Assembly: GCF_001421665.1 (NCBI RefSeq)
Contig: NZ_LMKV01000023.1
Location: 251,879-315,878 of the forward strand
DNA: 64,000 bases
Reading direction: 5' to 3'
Origin: Sphingobium sp. Leaf26
GTDB taxonomy: Bacteria > Pseudomonadota > Alphaproteobacteria > Sphingomonadales > Sphingomonadaceae
The position numbers and the translations under genes are program-made. Positions 52,507 to 62,131 of this stretch are shown one piece after another. How positions within the stretch are numbered: position 1 is the first letter of the stretch; each line of letters begins with the position of its first letter. The notes under the pieces are model-generated. The model searched no databases. It saw only the letters and a list, made by a program, of their open reading frames with translations, and had not been told where the DNA came from.

Positions 52507-52593
52507 CGAAAATGGTGTTTTTCCGTGACCCGGAGCGCAGCCTACTCAAAGTAGGTGAGCACCGGAAGCACGGAAAAGCGCCATTTGCAGGCC
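52507..52593. repeat. Structured dispersed repeat, family 3, copy 1
   Basis: A nested hairpin: outer AATGGTGTTTTTCCGTG with CACGGAAAAGCGCCATT, conserved middle CCGGAGCGCAGC and GTGAGCACCGGAAG, inner CCTAC/GTAGG. Copy 2 at 53646-53733 keeps the middle but has a different inner stem. Confidence 0.8.
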
Positions 52594-52621
52594 GTCAGAA
52601 CTGAATCGCAATTGGCTTGCT

Positions 52622-53464
52622 TCAGAATTGCGGTCCGGCGACCCCCGGCCCCAACGGCTTCGACTGCGGCCGCGATTCAGCCTCAGCCTCGTCATCATCG
52701 GCCCCAGCCCCAGGCCCCGCACCCCCCGGCACCATGGTCCGCGTATAGTCGATGCGGATACGCACCCAGCTACCCACCATCTTCTTGCCATTGACCCGCG
52801 GCGGCATCACCAGAAACTGCCAGGCCGCCAGTCGAACCGCCTTGGCAAAACCGGACCCGCGCGGGGACTCCCCCAGAATCTGGCAATTCTCGACATGATA
52901 ATGGTCGATCGTCTTGCACGCTACCAGGCCATAGCCCCGCGCCGGCGCATTGGCGGGCAGATAGCTGCCCAGTTCCGCATGGGTCGGCCGCCGATACCAT
53001 TCCGCCTCGTACAGTTGCACCCCGCCCGGCCCCTCGCCCGGCCCCTGCACCATAGAGCTGTTGCCCGTGCCTTCGCCCACGCCCTGCGTCCCCTTGGGCA
53101 TGGTACCGATATCGGCCGACGCCATCTGCTCGCGATTGAGCGTCAGGAAGGGGAAGGGCGACGGCGGCTGCTCGGCCGGCTTCTCTTGAGGAACCGGCGG
53201 CCGCACCACCGGATCGGCCTGCTTCTGCGGTGAAGACTGCTTCTCCCGCTTCTGCGTCTTTTCCGCCTTGGCCTGTTGCTGGTCTGTCTTCTCGCCCGTT
53301 TCGACATCGAACGTCACCGGCAGGCGATCGTCCACCTTGGGCGGCTCGAACGTCGGGGACAGGGTGAACAGGGCCAGCAACAGCAGCAGGTTCAGCACCA
53401 GCGCAAAGGCGATGCCGCCGGCACGCTGTCGCACCTTGTCCCAGGGAATCGAAGAAAAGGTCAA
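52622..53464 (-). CDS. TonB-like energy transducer candidate
   Basis: A 280-residue protein with one N-terminal membrane segment (about residues 17-36, GGIAFALVLNLLLLLALFTLS), a charged, Pro/Lys/Glu-rich linker (EKTDQQQAKAEKTQKREKQSSP, PVVRPPVPQEKPAEQPPSP), and a C-terminal domain with cysteines (VACKTIDHYHVENCQILGESP) and YTRTMVPGG. The layout is that of TonB-like proteins; this one could energise outer-membrane receptors such as the one at the window start, but the C-terminal fold is atypical. Divergent copies of repeat family 3 flank it. Confidence 0.7.
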   Translation of the reverse strand: MTFSSIPWDKVRQRAGGIAFALVLNLLLLLALFTLSPTFEPPKVDDRLPVTFDVETGEKTDQQQAKAEKTQKREKQSSPQKQADPVVRPPVPQEKPAEQPPSPFPFLTLNREQMASADIGTMPKGTQGVGEGTGNSSMVQGPGEGPGGVQLYEAEWYRRPTHAELGSYLPANAPARGYGLVACKTIDHYHVENCQILGESPRGSGFAKAVRLAAWQFLVMPPRVNGKKMVGSWVRIRIDYTRTMVPGGAGPGAGADDDEAEAESRPQSKPLGPGVAGPQF

Positions 53465-53645
53465 ATGCGCCGGCCGAACAGGTCTTGGAAGTGGGGGGTC
53501 ATGCCCAGACGGCGCCGAACAATCAAGCCCGTCCCGCCCACCCCGTCCTGTCGCCCCTCTTGTGTCACCCAGCCGTCACGCAAAAGCGCTGGCGACCCGA
53601 AACGATCTCGGCTAGGGGTCTGGTCGAATTTCCGGTCAGGCCGAG

Positions 53646-53733
53646 GCGAAAATGATGTTTTTTGAGAACCGGAGCGCAGCGTGCTGCCAGCACGTGAGCA
53701 CCGGAAGCGGAAAAAAACGTCATTTGCAGCCCG
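53646..53733. repeat. Structured dispersed repeat, family 3, copy 2
   Basis: Same design as copy 1: outer AATGATGTTTTTTGAG with the AAAAAAACGTCATT arm, conserved ACCGGAGCGCAGC and GTGAGCACCGGAAG, inner CGTGCT/AGCACG. The inner stem differs from copy 1 but stays paired, consistent with selection on structure. Confidence 0.8.
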
Positions 53734-53767
53734 GCATCACCGGAAAGTCGGCCTGACCCCCGCGCCA

Positions 53768-54403
53768 ATGCTCAACAGGCTCTATCAATGGACGCTGGCA
53801 AAGGCCGCGCACCGCCACGCCGAACGGTGGCTTTTCGCCATAAGCTTCATGGAATCGAGCTTCTTCCCGATCCCGCCGCATCCGCTGCTCGGCCTGATGT
53901 GTCTCGCCCGCCCGGAAAAGGCGATCCGCTTCGGCTTCATCTGCACCCTCGCCTCGGTGCTGGGCGGCCTCTTCGGCTATGCCATCGGCCATTTCCTGTA
54001 TGAAACGGTCGGACAGCAGATTCTGACCGCGCTGGGCCTCGCCGCCAAATTCCCGGTCGCGGCCTGCTATCTGCGCGATTACGGGGCGGAAATCATCCTG
54101 ATCAAGGGCGCGACGCCCATCCCGTTCAAGCTCATCACCATCACGGCGGGCTTCATCGGCCTGCCACTCTTCACCTTCCTCTGGGCCAGCATCGTCAGCC
54201 GCGCCTTCCAGTTCATGCTGGTGGGCTTCCTGTTCTGGAAATTCGGCCGCCCGATCAAGGCGTTCATCGAGAAATATCTCGCCCTCCTCTCCGCCCTCTT
54301 CCTCGTCCTCATCGCCGGCGGCTTCATCGCCGCCTCGATGCTGACCGGCGGCGGGCACAAGAGCGACAGATGCTCCGGCGCCACGATGGAATCGATCCGC
54401 TGA
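53768..54403 (+). CDS. DedA family (YqaA-like) membrane protein
   Basis: A 211-residue membrane protein with the DedA motifs AERWLFAISFMESSFFPIPPHPLLGLMCLARPEKAIRFG and FIRGATPIPFKL-like EIILIKGATPIPFKLITITAGFIGLPLF. DedA proteins are implicated in lipid flipping across the inner membrane. It lies two bases before lnt in the same direction and probably shares its transcript. Confidence 0.9.
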   Translation: MLNRLYQWTLAKAAHRHAERWLFAISFMESSFFPIPPHPLLGLMCLARPEKAIRFGFICTLASVLGGLFGYAIGHFLYETVGQQILTALGLAAKFPVAACYLRDYGAEIILIKGATPIPFKLITITAGFIGLPLFTFLWASIVSRAFQFMLVGFLFWKFGRPIKAFIEKYLALLSALFLVLIAGGFIAASMLTGGGHKSDRCSGATMESIR

Positions 54404-54404
54404 C

Positions 54405-56129
54405 GTGCTGAAACAAGCCTTCGCCCGCCACCCCAAGGTCGCGGTCCTGCTGGCGGGTTTCGCCTCCGCCACCGGCTTCGCCCCGCTTAATCTCTGGCCG
54501 GTGACGCTCGCCTGCCTGATCGTGCTGATCCTGGCTGTCGAACGCGCCCCCGACCGCCGCGCCGCCTTCTCACGCGGCTGGCTGTTCGGCGTCGGCCACT
54601 TCACCCTCGGCCTCAACTGGATCGCCCACGCCTTCACCTTTCAGGACGCCATGCCCCACTGGTTCGGCTATGGCGCGGTCCTCCTCCTCTCGCTCTATCT
54701 CGCCATCTATCCCGGCCTCGCCACGCTGGGCGCATGGTGGCTCCACCACAAACTCCCCTCCCGCAAGCGTTGGCCGGAGGCACGTGACTCCGGCCAAGGG
54801 CAGCGAGACTTGGCGGCTCTGCCGCCTGGTCGCAGCGCGGTGGGCGCCAACGCGCCCTCGTTCATCCTCCTCTTTGCCGCCCTGTGGATCGCCACCGAAT
54901 ATCTGCGCTCCACCCTCTTCACCGGCTTCGCCTGGAACCCGCTCGGCGTCATCTGGATGCCGACCAGCGTTTCGGGATTGGCAGCCTATGTCGGCACCTA
55001 TGGCCTGTCTGGCCTGACGGTCGCGATCGCAGGCACGGTGCTTCTCAATGGCCGCAACTGGCTGGCTCAAGACGACAGATCGCCTCAAAAATGGCGCGCC
55101 GGTTTAGCAGCGGCATGGAAGGATGGGACGTGGCTATCCTATGCCATTATCTCGCTCTTAGGCTTTCTGGCACCGCTGTTCGCCCTCCTTCTCCTCTCCT
55201 TCCCCCCATCCCCCGGCCCCGCCGCCCCTCCCGGCGCACCCCGCATCCGCATCGTCCAGCCCAATATCGGCCAGGACGAGAAATACTCCGTCGAGGCGGA
55301 ATATCGCAATTTCCACAAGCTCTCGACCCTCTCTGGTCATCCCCGCCCGGCTCCGCGCCTGATCTTCTGGCCCGAAGCCGCAATCCCCGCCTATCTCGAC
55401 ATGGAACCCGACTGGCGCGCCCGCCTCGCCACCCTGCTCGGCCCGAACGACCTGCTGATGACCGGCGGGGACAAGGTCTATTTCAAGCCGGTCGAGGAAA
55501 ACGGCACCCTCGTCAACAAACTCTCCGGCGCCAATAACAGCGTCTGGATCGTCACCCCCGCCGCCACCATCGCGGGCCGCTATTCCAAGGCGCATCTGGT
55601 CCCCTATGGCGAATATCTGCCGATGCGGAATATCCTCGAACCCATCGGCCTGTCCCGCCTGGTGCCGGGCGACGCCGATTTCTGGCCCGGTCCCGGCCCG
55701 CAGAGCCTGACCCTGCCCGCCAATCCCGGCCGTCCGCCGCTGAAAATGGGCATCCAGATCTGCTATGAAATCATCTTTTCCGGGCAAGTGATCGACCCGA
55801 ACAACCGCCCCGACTTCCTCTTCAACCCCTCCAACGACGCCTGGTTCGGCAGTTGGGGGCCGGTCCAGCATCTGGCGCAGGCCCGCCTGCGCGCGCTGGA
55901 GGAAGGCATCCCCATCATCCGCTCCACCCCCACCGGCGTCTCCGCCATCATCGACGCGCGCGGTCAGGTCGTCCATGCGCTCGGCCTCGGCCGCGCCGGC
56001 TTCCTCGATTCCGGCCTGCCCCCCGCACTCCCGCCCACGCTCTTCGCGCGGCTTGGCAACTGGGCGCCAGCGATCCTGATGCTGCTCCTTCTGGGCGCGG
56101 CTCTTGCGCTGCGCAGAGCCAAAAGCTAA
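54405..56129 (+). CDS. lnt: Apolipoprotein N-acyltransferase
   Basis: Inner-membrane enzyme that adds the third acyl chain to bacterial lipoproteins. The 574 residues give several N-terminal membrane helices and a C-terminal nitrilase domain with the catalytic Glu in LIFWPEAAIP, Lys in YSKAHLVPYGEYLP and Cys in MGIQICYEIIF. It is about 40-60 residues longer than usual because of a hairpin-rich in-frame insertion at roughly residues 117-152. GTG start with the preceding stop two bases away. Confidence 0.94.
   Translation: MLKQAFARHPKVAVLLAGFASATGFAPLNLWPVTLACLIVLILAVERAPDRRAAFSRGWLFGVGHFTLGLNWIAHAFTFQDAMPHWFGYGAVLLLSLYLAIYPGLATLGAWWLHHKLPSRKRWPEARDSGQGQRDLAALPPGRSAVGANAPSFILLFAALWIATEYLRSTLFTGFAWNPLGVIWMPTSVSGLAAYVGTYGLSGLTVAIAGTVLLNGRNWLAQDDRSPQKWRAGLAAAWKDGTWLSYAIISLLGFLAPLFALLLLSFPPSPGPAAPPGAPRIRIVQPNIGQDEKYSVEAEYRNFHKLSTLSGHPRPAPRLIFWPEAAIPAYLDMEPDWRARLATLLGPNDLLMTGGDKVYFKPVEENGTLVNKLSGANNSVWIVTPAATIAGRYSKAHLVPYGEYLPMRNILEPIGLSRLVPGDADFWPGPGPQSLTLPANPGRPPLKMGIQICYEIIFSGQVIDPNNRPDFLFNPSNDAWFGSWGPVQHLAQARLRALEEGIPIIRSTPTGVSAIIDARGQVVHALGLGRAGFLDSGLPPALPPTLFARLGNWAPAILMLLLLGAALALRRAKS
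54752..54861. repeat. Hairpin-rich insertion inside lnt
   Basis: Contains CTCCCCTCCCGCAAGCG and the 10-bp stem TTGGCCGGAG/CTCCGGCCAA (54770-54797), then GGCGG/CCGCC, encoding a charged, non-membrane stretch (SRKRWPEARDSGQGQRD) between two helices of Lnt. Reads as an intergenic-type repeat captured in frame. Confidence 0.55.
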
Positions 56130-56186
56130 TAGCCACATAAACAATTCTTTATATCGCAACCCGCCCAAACGGCTTACGGGAGTCCC

Positions 56187-57386
<1,200 letters not shown>

Positions 57387-57394
57387 TCCTTATT

Positions 57395-57429
57395 AGCCCC
57401 TCCTCTTCAGGGGAGGGGTTGGGGTGGGG
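57395..57429. repeat. Dispersed repeat, family 2, copy 3
   Basis: AGCCCCTCCTCTTCAGGGGA followed by GGGGTTGGGGTGGGG, near identical to 35421-35455, just downstream of metK. Confidence 0.75.
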
Positions 57430-57451
57430 CGCTAGCCTCCATACACAACAC

Positions 57452-57488
57452 AAAAAGGGCGCCCGGCCTCAGCCGCGGCGCCCTTTTT
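57452..57488 (+). terminator. Rho-independent terminator after metK
   Basis: 12-bp AAAAAGGGCGCC/GGCGCCCTTTTT stem with an inner CGGC-CTCA-GCCG hairpin, ending in a T run. Confidence 0.9.
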
Positions 57489-57615
57489 CATGCCCCCACC
57501 TGTCCATAAAATGACGAAAAGTTCATTAGGCAACCGCCCCCGACCGGCGCATAAAAGCCTCGTCGGGTTCGCAACCCCTGTCGAACCCGACACCCCTCTC
57601 CCCAAAGAGGTTCAC

Positions 57616-57795
57616 ATGACAAAGATGGTTGCCACCGCCCTTCTCGGCTTCGCTCTGATTGCCGGCACTGTTGCTCCTGCATCTGCCGCGCCATGCAAGG
57701 ACGCGAAGGGCAAGTTCGTCAAATGCGCCCCCAAGCCGCCCGTCAAAAAGGCGCCTTGCAAGGACGCAAAGGGTCGCTTCATCAAGTGCAAATGA
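57616..57795 (+). CDS. Small exported protein with duplicated Cys motif
   Basis: A 59-residue precursor: signal MTKMVATALLGFALIAGTVAPASA, then two copies of the motif CKDAKG-[KR]-F-[VI]-KC (APCKDAKGKFVKC and APCKDAKGRFIKC) linked by APKPPVKK. AGAGG precedes the ATG. Mature peptide is about 35 residues, strongly basic, with four cysteines that could form two loops or bind metal. No named family. Confidence 0.78.
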   Translation: MTKMVATALLGFALIAGTVAPASAAPCKDAKGKFVKCAPKPPVKKAPCKDAKGRFIKCK

Positions 57796-58003
57796 CCTGA
57801 CGAGCCTGTGGCGGCGGGCGGCTTTCAGCCAGGCCCTGCCGAAACCCGACGACACCCCCTCCTCGCCCGTCGTCGCCAGCCACTTTTCATTCTGCCCCTT
57901 CCCGAACCCCTCGACTGCACAGTGAAGGGGGTCCGGGAAGGGGCACCCCATTTCCAAGCTACGCGCTTGCCCCCATCGCCCGGCCCCGCTATCGGCGCAC
58001 CCC

Positions 58004-58699
58004 ATGACAGCGCATAAATCCGGCGATCCCACGACGCTCAACCGCCTCTACGGCCGCCAGTCGGGGCCGAAACTCCGCAAGGGTCAGCAGGAACTGATCG
58101 ACACCCTCCTGCCCGCCGTGTCGGTGCCGGCCGAAGGCGCAGTGACCGCCGCAGACCTTTTCGGGTATGACCGCCCGCTCCATTTCGAGATCGGCTTCGG
58201 CGGCGGCGAGCATATGGCCTATCGCGCCGACATGTTGCCGGACCATGGCTTCATCGGCTGCGAACCCTTCCTCAACGGCGTGGTGCAGGCGCTCGGCCAT
58301 ATCCGCGACGGCGCGCTGGGCAATGTCCGTCTGCACATGGGCGATGCACTCGATGTCCTGTCCCGCATCCCCGACGGCTCACTCAGCTTCGTCTATCTGC
58401 TCCACCCCGACCCATGGCCCAAGGCGCGTCACGCCAAGCGCCGCATGATGAACCCCGGCCCGGTCGCGATGATCGCCAGGAAGCTCAAGCCCGGCGGCGA
58501 GTTCCGCTTCGGCACCGACCATCCGGTCTATCTGCGCTGGGCGCTGATGGTGATGAACGGTCATCCCGATTTCGACTGGCTGGCCAGCGATCCAAAGGAT
58601 TTCCAGACCCGCCCCGGCGGCTGGCCCGAAACCCGCTACGAAGCCAAGGCCCGCCGCATCGGCCACGAAGTCTGGTATATGAGATATCGCCGCCGTTGA
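58004..58699 (+). CDS. trmB: tRNA (guanine-46-N7)-methyltransferase
   Basis: SAM-dependent enzyme methylating G46 of tRNA. The 231 residues include EIGFGGGEHM, GCEPFLNGVVQAL and HPDPWPKARHAKRRMMN, plus FRFGTDHPVYLRW, all family motifs. Start ATG of MTAHKSGDP. The lnt-metK-trmB order is kept in sphingomonads. Confidence 0.96.
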   Translation: MTAHKSGDPTTLNRLYGRQSGPKLRKGQQELIDTLLPAVSVPAEGAVTAADLFGYDRPLHFEIGFGGGEHMAYRADMLPDHGFIGCEPFLNGVVQALGHIRDGALGNVRLHMGDALDVLSRIPDGSLSFVYLLHPDPWPKARHAKRRMMNPGPVAMIARKLKPGGEFRFGTDHPVYLRWALMVMNGHPDFDWLASDPKDFQTRPGGWPETRYEAKARRIGHEVWYMRYRRR

Positions 58700-59099
58700 T
58701 ACCCTATGGCGCGATTTTTACCGTCGTTCCTTCGCCAACATACTACAATTTCCGGTGTTTTTCTGACGTCGTGTTCACCTGGTGATTACCAAAAAGGCTC
58801 GGACCATGAGGTCTTTTGCTTCGTGCTCTCCGTCAAAACTGACTTTATTGCCGACGCGCCAAGCGACAACCATTTTCGCTCAACACGGCAGCGCACCGCG
58901 AACGGCCGCAAATGGATTATAGGCGGACATAAACGCACCGGCGTGACGCGCCATGCTTTTGATCCGGCCAGTTCGCTGGGATGGGTGGGAAGCGGACTGT
59001 CCGGTATCAGTCGGAACGGTTCAATTGGGGTCATTGCCACATGCTGATTGCGGCAAACCCAAAAATAGGCGCCAGCGCGGTTAGCCGTTTCAGAGGAGA
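58700..59099. other. Intergenic stretch without a recognised gene
   Basis: About 400 bp, more AT-rich than average, between trmB and the exopolysaccharide locus. Short frames on both strands lack ribosome-binding sites and family sequence. It probably holds the end of the dioxygenase transcript; no repeat or RNA gene was recognised. Confidence 0.4.
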
Positions 59100-60101
59100 C
59101 TAAATCCTTGCCCGGGGAATGAGCCGGATGAGCCAAGGTAGATCTCGCCGCCAATATGCGCTTGCACGCTGACGATGATTCAGTGTTCTAGCGAGGTGGG
59201 AAATCTGGCTTCGGTTCAATCCCGACCGCTCGCAAAGAAATGGATGGCGTGGCACTCTCGCAAAATAGCTGTGAAACAACGCTTGCCGATCCGCATGGAC
59301 CGCCGGCTCGCCTCGATGAAAATGGAGCGCAGTCTCACAGAAGAAGACGGTTCCCGCCGGACCTTCGCAACTGACTATGTCCTGATCATAGTCCGCGCCC
59401 AGCTTTTCCGTCAGAATAGTGTCATCGGCCAGGACGTAGCGATAGCCATGTCCCCCGCCCTGGGTGGAATCGCGACGGCGTATCAATTGGAACGGGCCAC
59501 CCCCGGCGACGACGTCGTTGCAATAGATGCCGATCTTTATGGTGCGCCGATCTTCCCAATCGCGGTGCCAGCAACGCGGCCCGGCCTCCTTGCCACCGGC
59601 GGCGGTGTAGATAAGATTGACGCCATCATAACCGGCCGGCACGCCGAGATAGGCCTCTACAATATCCAGAAGGCGTTCATGCAATCCCCAAGCGAATATC
59701 TCTGGTCGGGACGCGATGATATCAGGTGGCACGATGGTGAATGCAGTTCCTTCGGCGGACAGCCGACGTGCCTCTGATGAGAAAGCGTCTCCCACCATTC
59801 GGGCCGATGCGAGCATTTCGGCAGAGCCAGGCAACCCCAGCTCGGCGAGGCTCGTCATGAATATGCCGTCCCGCCGCAGTCCTTCCACGATCTTAAGATC
59901 GATTCCGGTCAATATGGGCATACTCCCTTTGTGCATCGCCAATGCTTTGGCATGACGTCGGTAAAGGAGCCGGTCGATCACGCCGATATTGGTGCACCGC
60001 AGAGCAAGGCGCGCAGGAAGATCGCGCATCCATGCCATCGCGCCGAGTCCACGCGCTTCAGGCACGAGCGAGTATGCCAACAGCGCGGTCGACCTGCTCA
60101 T
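59100..60101 (-). CDS. PhyH-like 2-oxoglutarate/Fe(II) dioxygenase
   Basis: A 333-residue protein of the phytanoyl-CoA dioxygenase-like superfamily. The iron-binding HxD is in GPRCWHRDWEDRRTIKIGIY and a distal His in FFCETALHFHRGEPAVHADRQALFHSYF. N-terminal half is helical and basic. Substrate unknown; linked to a DegT aminotransferase and chain-length proteins, it may act on a sugar in a polysaccharide. Start uncertain: the GTG/ATG at 60101 overlaps the aminotransferase gene by 44 bases; ATG at 60038 is an alternative. Confidence 0.75.
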   Translation of the reverse strand: MSRSTALLAYSLVPEARGLGAMAWMRDLPARLALRCTNIGVIDRLLYRRHAKALAMHKGSMPILTGIDLKIVEGLRRDGIFMTSLAELGLPGSAEMLASARMVGDAFSSEARRLSAEGTAFTIVPPDIIASRPEIFAWGLHERLLDIVEAYLGVPAGYDGVNLIYTAAGGKEAGPRCWHRDWEDRRTIKIGIYCNDVVAGGGPFQLIRRRDSTQGGGHGYRYVLADDTILTEKLGADYDQDIVSCEGPAGTVFFCETALHFHRGEPAVHADRQALFHSYFARVPRHPFLCERSGLNRSQISHLARTLNHRQRASAYWRRDLPWLIRLIPRARI

Positions 60102-61224
60102 CGCTCAGATTGGCGTGGATCGGCAGGCACAATATCTGGCGCGCGATGCGGCGGGCGACCGGAAGAGCCTGACGTGCCGAAGGAAGGTCGCGATAACCGG
60201 GCATGTCGCAGATCAGGGGATGGAAATAGCGCCGCGCCATGATCCCGACAGATTGCAGTTCGCGGCATAATATATCGCTGCTGACCGCATATTCCTCCGT
60301 CACGCGTACGGGGAAATAGGCGTGATTGAGCGTGGGCGAGCCAATGGCGCGGAACGGCGTGATGCCCGTCATGTCTGCCAACGCATCATGATAACGCGCG
60401 CTGATCGCGGCCCGCCGCGCGATGATGTCGTCGATATAGCGCAGTTGCAGGAGGCCAAATGCCGCCTGGAGTTCATTCAGCTTGCCATTGATGGAGGCGC
60501 CCGCCAACGTCGTGTCGCCGATGAAACCGAAATTGCGCAGCCGGTCGATCTTCGCCTTGGTCCGCGCGTCAGGCGATATGATCGCTCCCCCTTCTATCGT
60601 GCTGAAAACCTTGGTGGCATGGAAACTGACAGTCGACAGATCGCCATGGCACAGAATGCTTGACCCATCAGCCTGCACACCAAAGGCATGGGCCGCATCA
60701 TAGATCACCTTGAGGTCATGAATGTCGGCCACTTCCCCGATCGCCCTTACGTCGCAGGGATGGCCAAAACAATGCACCGGCAGGATGGCGCTGGTCCTCT
60801 CAGTGATGGCCGCCTCTATGCCTTGCGGTGCCAGGTTGCAATCAGCGTCATCAATGTCAACGAAGACCGGCGTCGCGCCGACAAGGCGAAGCGCATGCGC
60901 GGTCGCGACAAAGGAAAATGGCGTCGTTATGACTTCTCCACCGACCTTGAGCGCCTGCAAGGCTATCCATAGAGCTGTGGTCCCGTTGGATATCAGGGAA
61001 AGATGCGGCACACCAAGATGCTGCTCCAAAGCACGTTCCAGTTCCTGGTGGAACGGCCCGGAGTTGGTTAGCCAACGATTGGCCCATATGGTCTGAAGAT
61101 AAGGCATATATTCGGCTAGTGGCGGCATGAAAGGCTGAGTAACGGGTGTCGGCCATTGTTCCTGCACCAAAGCAAGTGGGGGAGATACAGGGGGGATCGC
61201 AGCAAGCAGTTCACGAGGAGTCAT
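60058..61224 (-). CDS. DegT/DnrJ/EryC1/StrS sugar aminotransferase
   Basis: PLP-dependent aminotransferase of 388 residues that usually converts a nucleotide keto-sugar to an amino sugar. Motifs: ISNGTTALWIALQAL, EVITTPFSFVATAHALRLVGATPVFVDID, VHCFGHPCDVRAI, VIYDAAHAFGV and the PLP lysine in SFHATKVFSTIEGGAI. It lies between the BY-kinase-like gene and the dioxygenase gene in an exopolysaccharide locus. Confidence 0.92.
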   Translation of the reverse strand: MTPRELLAAIPPVSPPLALVQEQWPTPVTQPFMPPLAEYMPYLQTIWANRWLTNSGPFHQELERALEQHLGVPHLSLISNGTTALWIALQALKVGGEVITTPFSFVATAHALRLVGATPVFVDIDDADCNLAPQGIEAAITERTSAILPVHCFGHPCDVRAIGEVADIHDLKVIYDAAHAFGVQADGSSILCHGDLSTVSFHATKVFSTIEGGAIISPDARTKAKIDRLRNFGFIGDTTLAGASINGKLNELQAAFGLLQLRYIDDIIARRAAISARYHDALADMTGITPFRAIGSPTLNHAYFPVRVTEEYAVSSDILCRELQSVGIMARRYFHPLICDMPGYRDLPSARQALPVARRIARQILCLPIHANLSDEQVDRAVGILARA

Positions 61225-61378
61225 GCGTCCATCTCCACCTTGTCAGGCAAGGATCATACGACATTGCAAGGGCGCATGCCGGTCCTGCCATCTGCTATAG
61301 AGGATCGCCATACGCCCGCAGAGACAGCGGAATGCGTGGGGGAATTCCAGACCTTCATCCCACAGGCAGTAGTGGCGA

Positions 61379-62131
61379 TCAGGGTGCGTCATAATAGTCA
61401 TATCCATAACGATCCCGGTTGGCGGTTATGGACTTGTTCAGCACCGATCCGACAATCCGCGTCGGGCTGAGCAACTGCAAGACCTGCTTCACATCCCTCG
61501 CCGTGGTGCGCCCTTCCTCTATCACCACCACGATGCCGTCGGCATTGCGCCCGATCAGCATTATGTCGTCCAGAACAAGGGCCGGTGGCGTGTCGATAAT
61601 GCAGATGGGTTGATGGGATGCGGACTGAATGGCCCGTATCGCGCCGGACATTCGCCCCGACGCAAGAAGGGTCGAGGAATCCTGCCGAGGCAGCCGAACC
61701 GGAAATAATGTCAGATCCAGTCCTCTCGCCTTTTGCCCGACATCCTCCCATTCGCAGTCACCCAGCAGATAATCGTCTACCCCGACCTTCACCGTCAGGC
61801 CGAAGCGATCCGCCATCGACGGCCGGCGCAGGTCGAAATCTATCAATATCGTCGGCTGGATCAGGCAGAGCGCCGTCGCAAGATTTGTGGTGATGAACGT
61901 CTTTCCGTTGCCCGCCTGGGTCGACGTGATCGCCAATATCCTGCCGCCATCGGCGTGAAAGCCGTTCATGATCTGGGACCGCAGCAGGATGAAGCTGCGC
62001 GCGCGCTGATCCATATGCTCCAGCCCGAATATGCCATTATCAAGCAGCAGCGACCGGTCGAGAATGATATCCCGTCTTCCGGTTGCCTGCGCGACCATGA
62101 TCGCGGTGCCCTTGGCTATAGTCGCCATCAT
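61379..62131 (-). CDS. BY-kinase-like polysaccharide ATPase (CpsD/Wzc C-terminal type)
   Basis: A 250-residue cytosolic P-loop ATPase. Walker A-type STQAGNGKTFITTN, Walker A'-type ILIDFDLRRPSMADRFG, DTPPALVLDDIMLIGRNADGI and the tyrosine-rich C-terminus RYGYDYYDAP, where BY-kinases autophosphorylate. It would control polymer length with the Wzz-like protein upstream. The ATG overlaps the upstream stop (ATGA). Confidence 0.88.
   Translation of the reverse strand: MMATIAKGTAIMVAQATGRRDIILDRSLLLDNGIFGLEHMDQRARSFILLRSQIMNGFHADGGRILAITSTQAGNGKTFITTNLATALCLIQPTILIDFDLRRPSMADRFGLTVKVGVDDYLLGDCEWEDVGQKARGLDLTLFPVRLPRQDSSTLLASGRMSGAIRAIQSASHQPICIIDTPPALVLDDIMLIGRNADGIVVVIEEGRTTARDVKQVLQLLSPTRIVGSVLNKSITANRDRYGYDYYDAP

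Noticed and set aside
56130-56186. Possible SAM-responsive leader upstream of metK
   Set aside because: Only CCCG...CGGG around AAACGGCTTA is visible; the conserved core of known SAM or SAM/SAH elements is not met, so no riboswitch is called.
58706-59047. Plus-strand frame MARFLPSFLRQ...
   Set aside because: No ribosome-binding site, unusual composition and no motif; treated as non-coding.
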